Assembly (NCBI GenBank): GCA_948470475.1
Contig: OX419336.1
Location: forward strand, 31,465,415 to 31,529,414
DNA: 64,000 bases
Reading direction: 5' to 3'
DNA from: Galaxea fascicularis
Lineage: Eukaryota; Cnidaria; Anthozoa; Scleractinia; Euphylliidae
The stretch's first letter is position 1; each line of letters starts with the position of its first letter. The translations under genes and the position numbers were made by a program. This document shows, in pieces, positions 1 to 11,300 of this stretch. The notes beneath the pieces are model-generated. The model was not told where the DNA came from. It did not search any database and was given only the letters and a program-made list of their open reading frames with translations.

Positions 1-156
1 GTGCTCTAAGAAAAGTAGTTGGGTGCCCAAACCTCTAAACCCTTGAAATCCAGGGCGCCCAGCACATAGGTTTGGTGCAAAAACTAATATTTCCTGGTCG
101 CCCAATGGCAAAAGTAAGGAGCCAGGGGCGACCGGGCGCCACTAGAGCACAGCCCT
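1..156. repeat. MITE-like inverted repeat, cut by window edge
   Basis: GTGCTCTA at 1-8 is mirrored by TAGAGCAC at 143-150. The interior (cgcccag, ggtgcaaaaact, ggcaaaagtaa) matches, in the opposite orientation, a second copy at 39901-40066, where the ends read GGGCTGTGCTCTA. The left end lies outside the window. It encodes nothing. Confidence 0.6.
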
Positions 157-282
157 GTTGAGGTCTTAAGTTTTGTGAGATCTTACAAAGGATAGTGCTT
201 GTGATCAGCTTTAATGTAGACATAAATGGATGACAAGTCAAGCTCTTAAAGTTATAATATTATTTTCTTTTGTTATTTTCAG

Positions 283-2367
283 CTTTGCTGATCCAATAAA
301 CAAAACTGTCAACTATGCACTTCTTAATGGTGTTCATAGTATGGAACCTGTCAAGACACCTACCAATGCCGTAAAGGGTATGATGTAAGTCAGTATTGTT
401 TTATATTAGAATACTGGGCATGTTTAAAGCCCCGCTGTGTGTATTTATGTTTTGCTTTACTTGATAACATTTGTTAAATCTTCATTGGTCATACAATGTA
501 ATGTGAATGACTAGAAGCATTCATTGATGACCTTAGCACAGAATTGGCTAAAAACTGTAAAATGCTCATGAATTAATCCCTTTAAGTTATGCCTTGAGAA
601 AAGCAAGTACAATATGAGGTCAAAGTTGTGTATAAAAGTTCTCCCAAAACTGGTTTGACAGCATTTATTGAAGCTGCATAGATAAATATCCAGAATTATG
701 ATTAAAGTAACTTGTTTTAGACTGTTGACGGTTTTCTTAACTTTTTACATTCTTCACACACATCCAAATTGATCTAAATTTCAACAGAATATTCAATGGG
801 AACGTTTTTATTTGAATGAATGTGTGAGACAGCCACCCAGGGTGGTACAAATATGTACCAGTGCAGTTCAACTGGTCAGCTACATTCCTGGCAAAAATAT
901 CTTGATTGTTTGACTGAAACAAATTCCTGCAATTGCGGGCCCTCCAAAACCTTAAGGACACTGTCTTGTATGTGGTCTGATGGTGACTGAATTAAACAGT
1001 TGACTGCATTTTAGAATGATATATCAGATCATGATCAGTATAATTAGTACTATAGTAATAGATGGAGATCGAATATTCTCCTTTTATTAATGTTCTTTTA
1101 GGTTGACGGATCCAGAGAACAGAGCTGTGAATCTGGAAATAACTGCAGGTGTCCATAGCACTGACACCACAACACCCACTGCCCTCATCAGAGGTATTTA
1201 TATGTTCACAAACTTGCATGTGAGCTCAAATGCTTCATGTTCCTTTGTTAAATTTAAAGCTTATAAATATTGATTTCTATTCCAATAGCTGCAATACGTG
1301 CCCACTTCAAAACAAAAAAACGGCAGAAGAAAAACAATGACAGTGAAAGGAAGGAGCAAGTGCAACAAGAGCAGCGCAAAAGAAGCAGAAAAAATATGGT
1401 AATTACAGAAGTTAGATGCTAATGTGTTTACAAAACACTGATTAGATCAGATTTATTTCTCTGAATGCACTTTTATTATCTTTCCATACATTTTGATTTG
1501 TGAAAGTGTCACAGGAATTAAATGTGAAGTTCTCTGTCTAAAAACTGCAAAAAATCAATCTTCATTACTTTACTTTTATTCTTGAAATAAGAAATCGATC
1601 AGTAAAATAATTCATGGAGGACTGTCCATAGTGCTTTTTAGCATGAATAAATCAATAAAGAATGGTGCGATAGATACTTCTTAAGAGTCCTAATATTATG
1701 TAAATGATGAAAAGCAGTAGTGTTACATAATTTAGTGACATGTGTAGACATACTTAACTTACCATCAAACCGTCACGCCAAGATTTTGAATGCACGAGCC
1801 TGGATTAATATCATAATCACCGACAGTAATACAACATGTAGTATTAATCTTATCATATCCATGAAAACAAAACATTATTATTCCTAAGTAAATTAAGTGG
1901 CATTTTCTTTTACATTGGTAGGTCTAAGTTTTGAACTGTTTAATAGCAATTAACATATAAGTCTGTTGATTTTAACCTTTTTGCAGAAACGCCTTAAGCG
2001 GGCAAAAGCACTGCGGGAGTCGACAACCATCTCACAAGAGGAGAAGCAAAGATACCTGCCATGCATCACAACGGACTTCATGTCATCCGAGGAGTCAGTG
2101 TCAGAACAGGAGGAGGAGGATGATTACAGCAGTGAGTCAGATGCAGAGCCTGGATCGCAAAGGAAATATCTCTGCATTAAACCCCTTTCTTGGAGGAGCA
2201 GAGAATTAAATGATCTAATGGCTCGCCTCGATAGAAAGATTGCAAGGCGGCGGAGTCAAAAGAGTGCAGGCATGGTTTTGGAAAGGAAAAGAGGACCACC
2301 ATCTATGCGCCAAGCACCAGATGATGCTCCGGAGTTTGCTATAATGCCATCTGAACTGGCATCCTAA
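283..2367 (+). CDS. 3' part of an uncharacterised multi-exon gene
   Basis: Four exons are read by splice sites and phase: 283-384 (acceptor ttttcag, donor gtaagt), 1102-1193 (donor gtattt), 1289-1398 (donor gtaatt) and 1987-2367 (acceptor ttgcag, stop TAA at 2365). All junctions keep one frame. The first two exons each encode a similar segment of about 30 residues with the pattern DP-N-x-x-VN then GVHS and TPT, so they look duplicated. Exon 3 is strongly basic (RAHFKTKKRQKK, then RKRSRK). The last exon has a Ser/Glu acidic patch (MSSEESVSEQEEEDDYSSES), then a segment with WRSRELNDLMARLDRK and a GPPSMRQAP tail. I cannot name the family; the layout resembles uncharacterised basic/acidic proteins expanded in cnidarians and fishes, some of which may be transposon-associated. 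The 5' exons are outside the window. A possible ATTAAA signal lies at 2592. Confidence 0.75.
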
Positions 2368-3736
2368 AGGGCTATTGTCACATGCTTTGTAATGATTTAG
2401 GGTCAAAATTGAATAACTTTCACCTTTAAACAGCCCATTATGTTATTGAATTTATGTGTTTTGCAATGTGAAAACTTGAAAACAAAAAGTTCACTCAACA
2501 CCTTTTCAAGTTAATGCACAGAACTATATCTTGGACATTTGTGGTCAAATACAGATTGAAATATTGCCCATATATTATAATTATAGTTGTCATTAAATGA
2601 AATTTGTCATTATTTTGAGGCTGCCTTCAACCAAAAAGCATTGTTTGAATTTGCAGTGTGTTACTAAAATGGCATGACAGTGTCCCTCTAAGTGTACCTT
2701 TACATGCCATTACATTGGCTGGAACTCATTTCAAAACTTCTTATTAGAAGGATCACCATTACAACACTGTATCACATGACAGCAATATTATGGTATGCTG
2801 AGGCAGCCTTTATTTCTTTTAAAAAGGTTACCATGGCAACATTTAAAAAAACCTCAGTAACCCCCCATTTTTGGCATAGCATTTGCAATCACGTAATTAC
2901 TTTCAACAGTCAATCTATCCACAGTCAATAGAAGGTAATGGATATGAAACTCGACAAAGTTCTTTGTTCTATGTTTTTGTTCTCTTTTTTGGCCTTGACT
3001 GTGCACAAAACACAATGTTTACTACTGACCGAGGAACTAACCAATAGAAACGTTTTGGTGACGTTACTCATGCATAGTGTATGAATGCAAAACAGAAGAT
3101 TGTGCACGGTCATGGACCTTCCAACATAAATCTTGGCGTCTTTGTTTGCTCTTTTGATGTTTGCCGGGTTTCATAACCATTCCCCTCTATTAACTATGAT
3201 TTATCTAAAGAACAACTGAATACTTAAATGTGTTTCCTTACAACCAAGGACTCTAGGTCAATGTTCTTAACTGACAATAACTCTATCGTAGGTACTTGAT
3301 TTGAGGTTTCCTAGTATAAAATCTTTGGACAGTCCAAAGATCTTTACCGTAGCTCTTTAAATTCCATTTCAATCTGCAATTATTATTGTGATAATAAGCA
3401 ATGTGACAACGTTGAGAATGTGTAACTAATGTTGTTGTTGTTTTTTTTTTAATTTTATGTTCAGATTATTAAAGTTGCTTAGTTTAATTTATTATTTGAC
3501 ATTTTTTTTTTCTTATTTAACATACAGTCAACACAAATTGTCAAGGGTATGGCATGAGTGTCCATCACAATGAAATTACGGGAACTGAAAAGGTGATTAT
3601 CAGGTCACCTAAGAAAAATGAGGGAAAGATATTGTTATTCATAACTTCTATTCCAAGCAAAACTGTCATTTTGAATATCTTTGTTATCTTGGCAAATGTC
3701 ATATTTTTTTATCACGTTTGTCATATTTTGACCTCA
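2368..3736. other. AT-rich intergenic sequence
   Basis: Poly-T and poly-A tracts (for example near 3441 and 3501) and no ORF with recognisable similarity. I see no gene here. Confidence 0.6.
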
Positions 3737-4225
3737 TTTGCTTCATTTAGAAAACATGAACAAATATACTAGTTTGCACACCTTGGCTATCCCGGGCAAA
3801 ACTGTGCAAATATTGTAGTTTGCACGACTTTGCTGCACACCTTGCTCTCCTAACCAAATTTGCAAACCTACTTGTTTACATGCCTATGCTATCCCCAGCA
3901 AAATTGTGCAAAAATTCTAGTTTGCACGCCTTTGCTATCCTAGCCAAATGTGGACAAAAATACGTGTTTGCACGCCTACACCATCCCGAGCAAAATCACG
4001 CAAAAATTCTAGTTTGCACGCCTTTGCTATCCTTATGAAATATGATGTAATATACTTGTTTGCACATCTCTGCTATCGCAAGCAAATATGCGCAAAATAC
4101 GAATTTGCGCGCCTTTCCTATCCTTAGCAAATAAGCGCAAAGATACTTCTTTACACACCATTCCTACTTATAGCAAATAATGCGCAAAAATACTTGTTTG
4201 TATGCTTTTGCATCCTAAGTAAACA
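3737..4225. repeat. Degenerate tandem repeat, period about 47 bp
   Basis: About ten diverged copies of a unit containing ctatcc, agcaaat, gcgcaaaaata, cttgtttgcacgcctttg. The phase is easiest to see at the recurring tagtttgcacgcctttgcta blocks (near 3920 and 4012). It is open in one frame for 72 codons by chance of composition. It looks like a minisatellite, with no sign of function. Confidence 0.75.
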
Positions 4226-4517
4226 GCAAGCAAACAACATTTTTGACCCTCGTTTGATGCCTTTGTAAACGTGATCAAAGCTCACAGTTTTGACTTAGTT
4301 TACAATACAAGGCAAAGTACTAGCAAAGTTTTCGTTTTGGTATCATATTTACTATCCAGCAATTGCATAGAAAATTAACATGTTATCTCTACGTTTTCCC
4401 ACTGTCCCAAATTTAAGGCAAATGTGGCATTTACCGGCTTTGCCCACAATGTAAAACTGTGCCGAATCTGATCTTTGATTTTCAGAAAATTTGAGCAAAT
4501 GTGAGTAAATGTGGCAT

Positions 4518-5522
4518 TTACCACAGATTTGCTACACATTTTCTATAGGTGAAAATCCATTTTTTCGTCCAGTGGGCTGCACGATAGCTTGAGCTGAAGG
4601 CGATTAAAATTAATGGATTCAGCGCTGTACTCAGCAATGGAAAAAAGTAATAAAACAAACCTACGAGTACCAAACATTTATCCTTTGTGAATATTGAAGG
4701 ATAGAGCGATTTTAGAAACAAATAAGCATACTGAGGCGTCCAGCAGATAAAAAACCCTGAAACAATCGCACCGAATATTTTCATTATGTTTCTATCTCGA
4801 CTGAGTCTTTTAGACTTCCTTGTCATGCATCGCTCGCTGGGACCTCCTTCCTCAAGTTGCACTGTTTCGCGTCGTAAATGCCTCAATATAAGAGGATACA
4901 GAATGAGAATTAAAATCAAAGGTGCACAGTAAAATAACACGAAAGAAAGGAAATAGTAGATCTTCAGGGACATGTTACTCATCATATTTCTGCAAAAGGA
5001 CTGTCCTTTAATATCGATGATTTTGGCGTAGATTAAAAACGGGACGAGGCCAAGTGCAGGTAAAAGCCAACTCAGGAACAGAAAAGTTTTCCTGATCTCT
5101 CCTGTCAGCTGAACAGCTTTCAATGGAAATACGGTCGCGATGAATCTTTCTATAGCGATCAGCATCAGACTCAGAATAGATACCGCATACGAAAGCGATC
5201 GTGTATAAATACCAAGTTTGCAAGAAATCGAGGCGAGAATAGGCTGGGAAATTAGACTTCCACCAGGTCTAAGCATCCCTTCCGTGGCATACAGCGGCCA
5301 GTTGAGCATTACACAAATCACGTCAGAAATGGCCAGGTTTATAAGGTAGTAGTTGGAACTCGTCCTCAAGTCTGTAGTCTTTATGAATGTTATAACGACA
5401 AGGACATTCCCGACCAAAGTCAACAAGCTGATGGTTGACAAAAGAGCTGTGAATGCTGTAGAGACACTGGACGGACATCCTGCAGTTAGGTTAGCATATT
5501 GAGCAAGTGAAGAGTTATTCAT
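4518..5522 (-). CDS. Class A (rhodopsin-like) G protein-coupled receptor, intronless
   Basis: A 334-residue seven-transmembrane receptor for the plasma membrane. Visible marks: GN in TM1 (N39 = N1.50), LAISD in TM2 (D66 = D2.50), a Cys before TM3 (CKLG) that would pair with the Cys in the second extracellular loop (FCRNMM), ERF in place of DRY after TM3, a basic third loop, CWTP in TM6, and NP-L-I-L in place of NPxxY in TM7. The start is ATG at 5522 (MNNSS, with N-glycosylation sites NSS and NLT); a GTG directly before it is not needed. An in-frame TAA at 5559-5561 lies 12 codons upstream. The paralogue at 25282 starts with the same MNNSS. The sequence looks most like peptide-type receptors, but the ligand is unknown. 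The C-terminal tail is short and unlike the paralogue's. See the findings for a possible link to the LRR gene upstream on the same strand. Confidence 0.9.
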   Translation of the reverse strand: MNNSSLAQYANLTAGCPSSVSTAFTALLSTISLLTLVGNVLVVITFIKTTDLRTSSNYYLINLAISDVICVMLNWPLYATEGMLRPGGSLISQPILASISCKLGIYTRSLSYAVSILSLMLIAIERFIATVFPLKAVQLTGEIRKTFLFLSWLLPALGLVPFLIYAKIIDIKGQSFCRNMMSNMSLKIYYFLSFVLFYCAPLILILILYPLILRHLRRETVQLEEGGPSERCMTRKSKRLSRDRNIMKIFGAIVSGFFICWTPQYAYLFLKSLYPSIFTKDKCLVLVGLFYYFFPLLSTALNPLILIAFSSSYRAAHWTKKWIFTYRKCVANLW

Positions 5523-5767
5523 CACCTTTTCCTTTAGTTTTCTTGCGATGTTGAGCGTTTAGAATATAAATGGCGATGGAGGAATTCTAACTGTATATCG
5601 GAGAGAGCATGCGCTTCGGTTAACTGGTAACCAGTTCTGCGGTTTCAAGCGACTGGTTGGCATTTTAATTTAAAATATTGTCTTTACACAGCTGCAGACT
5701 GTTACTGAATGCGATCAGAATAATGGTCTAAAGTGAGCACGTAAATGACCAGGATCGATACCTCTCA

Positions 5768-5860
5768 AGTTAATGTGTCTAGCTAAGCTGAAAGCCTCAC
5801 ATAGGACAAGTACTTAGCCTTACCCAAACGCATTAATTTGTGAGGTAGCCACATCCCACA
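5768..5860. repeat. Dispersed repeat, copy 1
   Basis: The stretch AAGTTAATGTGTCTAGCTAA followed by GCTGAAAGCCTCACAT resembles copies near 56828 and 57064 (ATTAATGTGTCTAGGTAAGT then TGAAAGCCACACAT). The family is not identified. Confidence 0.5.
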
Positions 5861-6419
5861 AACTTCACATTATCATTGCTTGTTTTATTCATGTGGGTCA
5901 CACCAGTAATGTCTGTTCAATGGTCAGTGACGTTATAACCTTGAACTTTTTCATACATATATTGGGATTCGGGATTTGTTTACAAAAGCAGCGACTGGAA
6001 TGGAGGATACGTATGTCAATTTCACACACGTCGCTAATTAACTTGAATACATGATGACTCATGCCTATGTCTGGACCCAATGATGATAATTGCATTGCAA
6101 AAACTCCGAAGAGTTAAAATAATTCTTGTGATCCATTAAATTTATTCATTGTTTCGGTCCGTAACGTCTAACGTCTTGGTAACTAACGCATTGGCGGTAA
6201 TGCTCTTCTAATATCAGCGTCAGTGGATATTTGTGCGCTTCAATATGTTTTTGAAAAGTGTTTTTTTTCTTTAAACGGGCACTTGGCCATTCGAATTGGA
6301 TAAAGCAATTTGGATTTTTTCAGACTTTCCTTGCAACATGGAAGTCAAAATAGCTGAAATAGATTTGGGCTGAAAAAAGATGAATTAATTCCAGCGAGTC
6401 CTACAGCCTTTTTACTTAC

Positions 6420-8307
6420 AGTTTTAGCAGATGAGTGAGCTCTGGAAAGATGTTCTTCGGTAGTGCTTCAATGCCATTGTTAGAAAGATCCCTGAATCAA
6501 AACACATCCATAGTGTAATACTGAACTAGATTCGTTTTAAGCGTGTCTGTGCCAAATGGTACAATTTCACATAGTTTGTGACCGCAGAAATTTTCCTTAA
6601 AGATACATCTATCATATAATGTATTTCTGTTTTCTGTTTCTAATGCCTTCCAGCATTGCCAGATTCTTCGATCTCCTGAAAACCACCAAAGTGAGTGTGA
6701 GTGGAACTCTATGATTAATTAACAATAATTCACCGAAGAGGGGGTAAATATCTACCACTTTCACCGACACTCAGGTGAATAATTGTTTTAGTGTATACCA
6801 CACAAGCTGAATAACTAGCGTGTATTCAAATAATTTCCTCTTCGGCAACCGAAAAGGGAAGCCGTTTTGTTTCTCTTCGGCTGCTCGTAGGTGAATAGTA
6901 CTTTGCTAATCACCTCCGAGTTAGCCAATCAGGACGCGCGAAAAGAACTATTAATTTGTGTGGTACATTCTTCATATAATTATTGTCATGACTGGTCATA
7001 ATCTCGTACCCAGATCTCACTGCAGATGTGAAAATGCGAGCTCTCCCTTCTGCCTGACCGTGAGAGATCTGGGTACGAGATTAGACTGGTTATTTGCTGC
7101 CGTTTAGGGACGGACCATTAGAAAAGTGATGGGGAAGTGGGGGATTTTCAGCCGGTACGAATTTTTTTTTTCGCGCACTGCCTGTGCAGGAATTTTTTTT
7201 CCAGGTGAAACCCCCTGCACGAATTTTTTTTAAACAAATATTGCTTTTTTTAACAGCGAAATCTTGATTCATTATCTATGTTTTTGTGATTTAAAAATTA
7301 TTCTACACTCACAACAGATCAAAGGATACAGGCCACTTTTTAATGCAAAATCTTTTCGAAAATGTACACACAGTGAGAGAGGAGGAAGCCACTTGGAGTG
7401 GACGGCTTCCCTGTACATTTTTGCAGTCCCTGCCCTCTGGAATTCCTCTCCCACAGCCCATTCACCAACACAGCCCCTCTGTAGTGCCCTCCACTCCAAA
7501 ATGTCAATCCAAGAATATTTTGAAAAAGAATTATTTTTAATAGACACTGGAAAATATTATATAATTATTAAATGCATGAATTTTTGTTCTTTACCTTCTT
7601 CTTTGCGTGAATTTTTTTCTTGGCATTTTCCCTTGCATGCATTTTTTGCGGGTTTCCCCCCCCCCCAACCCCCCATCACTTTTCTAATGGTCCGTCCCTT
7701 AGCAGCAACGTACGCAAGAGGCAGCAAACCAGGCGGGCGAATGACCTGGAATTTGATCGCCGATACACAAAATTTTACCCAGGTCCTGCCGCAGTACCGG
7801 CAATTTTCGTCCATCATCGCGATAAGAGAAACTCACACAGCCTTGTCGCTACTTTTATTTTCATGTTAATGTACTTACAGATTTTGCAGTTCAACAAGGT
7901 CTCTAAAGATGCCCGCGGGGAGGGTTTTTAGAAAGTAATTTTCAGAAATATCCCTGAAACAAATTAAAGGTATAATGAGATACATTCTAGTTACGCAAAG
8001 TTTTTTCATGATGTACCACTTGTCACATCGGAAGAAATGGCTATTGTTCTCGCGACATTTACTTATAGTTCAAGAATAGCTCTAGACCTGTCACAAATTT
8101 GTTGGTTCTCACACTAATTAACAATTAGACCCGTGGCCCTTGAGGGTGAAGGGTCTAATTGTTTTAGTATCACCCAACTAGTCGGACAGAAAAGGCAAAT
8201 ATAAAGTCAGCAAATGGAAGTTGAAGAAATATTTATTTGGGACGGAATAAAAAGAAAGAAAGCGTCACGCTCGATTGATTATTGCTAGTAGTCCTCTAGT
8301 AGCGTAA

Positions 8308-8341
<34 letters not shown>

Positions 8342-11300
8342 ATTTGGTGATCCGAATGTCGTGTAGTAATAACCATTAAACAATAATAATGTCTATTCTC
8401 CCTTCTGTTTTCACGTATTTCATATGTTACATGTTGAGAGAATTTGTAGAAACGCTAACTTAACTGATCCCTGGTGATCATATACTGTATTCTCATGACC
8501 TGTCGTATTAATGACCGAGTTGGATATGGTAAAGAGAAGTTAGATAGTGGTCATCATTGGGATTTTAAGGGTTAAGTAGAAATATACAACTATCAGTATA
8601 TGTCTGCATACGAATTTACATTTATGTGATGTTCTTCGTTTATAGAAGATTGCACACTCAGCGATAGCGATTGTAAACTGGAGTAATATTAGGTTGAAAT
8701 TGTGCACCGGAGGTCCTTACCATTTACAAGGAAAACCCGGAAATTCTGGTTGGAAAATTTAATGGTACATGCCACTTCACTTGGAACGTTTCAGAAATCA
8801 AGGGCGATCGACTTAATCAATGCACTTTTCCTGTCATTTTTTAGCTTTCCAACTTTGTGGACAAGCTGCAGCATTGAATATTTACACGTAAAATTTCCAC
8901 CGGATGGATTGTGTAAATGGTAAGCGCCCCAGATATACCATCGTCACCATCCTATTTCACTACCAGTCTCCCTAGGGAAAGTCATTGATCATTAAACATT
9001 TCATATAATTTTACTTACAAATCTTTCAGGGCAAATAATCGCAGCAATGCATCCTTTGATAAAACTGTTAATCGATTTCTTTTTAAATTTCTAAAAAAAA
9101 AAAAACAATTTTTCTCAGATTAGCTTGCAACCGTCCTAAAACAAGCTAAGTAGGATTTTTATTCACGAACTCGTTGTTTTATGTTTATTAATCTCCACTG
9201 ATACCCTGGGTACCAGAGGTTTTTTTTTTCGTTTTGAGGAGGAAAGTCAGAGTTCAGTGTGAAGCCGCGGCCACGAGGCGAAGCACCAAGAAGAAAAAAT
9301 AACCTCTGATCGCACGAATACTAAACCTCTTTTTCCATGTTGTTTCGTGTAACAGATATCTCACCTAACCGGTTTTCGGTGGGCTACAACTGATCAGTAA
9401 AATAGCCAACACATTCGTGCGTTTTATGAAGGTCAACAACGCTCCTTCTTCCAATGGTTTCTGAAAATTGGGAATCTCTGAAGCGAAATGAATAGCATTT
9501 CGAAGCGCACAAAGAATTCACGACAGCAACGATCGTCGAAAGCAGCGCCATTTATGTTTATACTATCCTTGCCTGTTTGTCGGCTTGGAAACCGCGCTTT
9601 TCTCAAGCCAATTAGAGTTGTTGTTTCATTTGAAGAACCAATCAGCGAACTAGGACAAATTTTCTGTGTTCAGTGACCTGGGGGCCGTTTCTCGAAGCTC
9701 CCAGTATATGCAGTAGAATTTCAGTCCAGATTGGCGTTTCAAAAGTTTTGAAAATTATACAGTAAAGTTATCAGCTAAAGAAACGAAATGGACTTCATTA
9801 GGGATCAGAACACACCCTACTTTTATTCAGATTTTGAGTTCAAAATATGGTTTGTGGGCCCCTTAATTAAGTTACCGGGACTTTCGAGAAACGGGACCCT
9901 GGCCTTTGAGTATAGAAGCGAGGCTGAAGTTGACCTTGTTTTGATACAGACCGCACTGCTTTTTCATGTAAATCATGTTTTACTTATGCTAATTAGCGAC
10001 ATGTGCATGAGAAAGATAGAGAGGTTTGTATCAAAACAAGGTCACCTTCAGCCTCACTTCTACTCATAGGCCAAGTCATTGAACACCCAACTGTAAAATG
10101 GGTTATTTTTTCAGGGTTATTTATTTTTTTCGACTGGCCTTTAGAGCCAGATTACTCCACTGATGGACTTTTTCGCTCTTTTTGTCGTTGCTACTGTTCC
10201 AGTCATTTTTACTTCCATTATTACAGAACAAGTTGTTTTCGTTGTTGTTGTTTGTGGTGAGTGATTAACCCGCCGAATGTCACATAATTACCACATCGTA
10301 GTTGTGATGTTAGCAGGAGAAGGCGCTAAAGTTGCAACCTTTATCCCGCACTGTTTCCTGGTTGGTTTGAGCTTTTTTATTAAAGCAAGCGGGGCTAGGT
10401 GCACAATCCTTTTTAACGTGGAAAACGGTTATATGCCATTTCCGAGTTGTAGGTGTGAGGCTGATTTCACTCTTTCCTTCGATTCCTGCTAAACATTTTG
10501 TGAATGCGCTGACCTCTACTTAACGCTTGGCATTGTGCAAGGTAAGATGTTTGTCCCACGCAACGGTACCCAAAATAGCCCTTATGCTTGTCTAAGTCAA
10601 ACTTGCTAATTTCACCAGCAACCCTCGTTTAATTTTCGAATTTTAAACTTGTCAATGTAAGCATGAAATAAATCCAAAAGCAGCACAATTGTAAGGAATA
10701 CTCACGTGCGAACAGTATGACAAAAAAATTAGTGCAAACGAGGCTTGGTGGTCAATTTTGAACATCTGACGTAATCATGCACAAGGCCTGTTACGATCGT
10801 GAAAACAACCAAATGTAGAAAACAAATTTCATCAAGATAGTACAATGGACTAATGAATGATATACAGAAGGGGAGGAACTTGCTTTTGATAATTGTGTCT
10901 GGGATAAACAGAACAGGGCTGTAACGCCTATATTTTTACCCCGCCCTGCAAGACAATGTAACGCAAGTGTCACACTTGGAACTCATTTGAAGATTTCAGT
11001 GACGTTTCCTTAGCCACTATTACGCGTTGAAACTTTTAGCTGAAACTTGTGTGCAACGGCGCTGAGAAATAAGTTTCAGCAGGCGTTGCACTGGGTAACA
11101 TAAAAGGTCGAAACTTGTTCGGGAGCGTTTCAACTGGTGTCGAAATGTTGTTGTTCCGGTTTCTGATTGGTTTACGCAGCGTGGCGTAACAAGACCGCGC
11201 GAGACCAGTTTCACGAAGTGGTGTTACACGGTGAAACTCTTGTTTTTGACATCGCTGCAATCGCTGCGACCGTTGCAGAAGTGCAAACGGCGCTTCTACT

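Noticed and set aside
3737..4225. Regularly spaced repeats, considered as a CRISPR-like array
   Set aside because: The copies are diverged and directly adjacent, without unique spacers; this is an animal minisatellite.
5541..6420. Fusing the LRR gene and the GPCR into one CDS by default
   Set aside because: The phase fits, but the acceptor is weak and the paralogous GPCR stands alone. Kept as a finding and not as the annotation.
7264..7869. 201-codon plus-strand frame
   Set aside because: Falls in and past a Harbinger-type MITE, with frames open on both strands because of the inverted repeat; no protein-like pattern.
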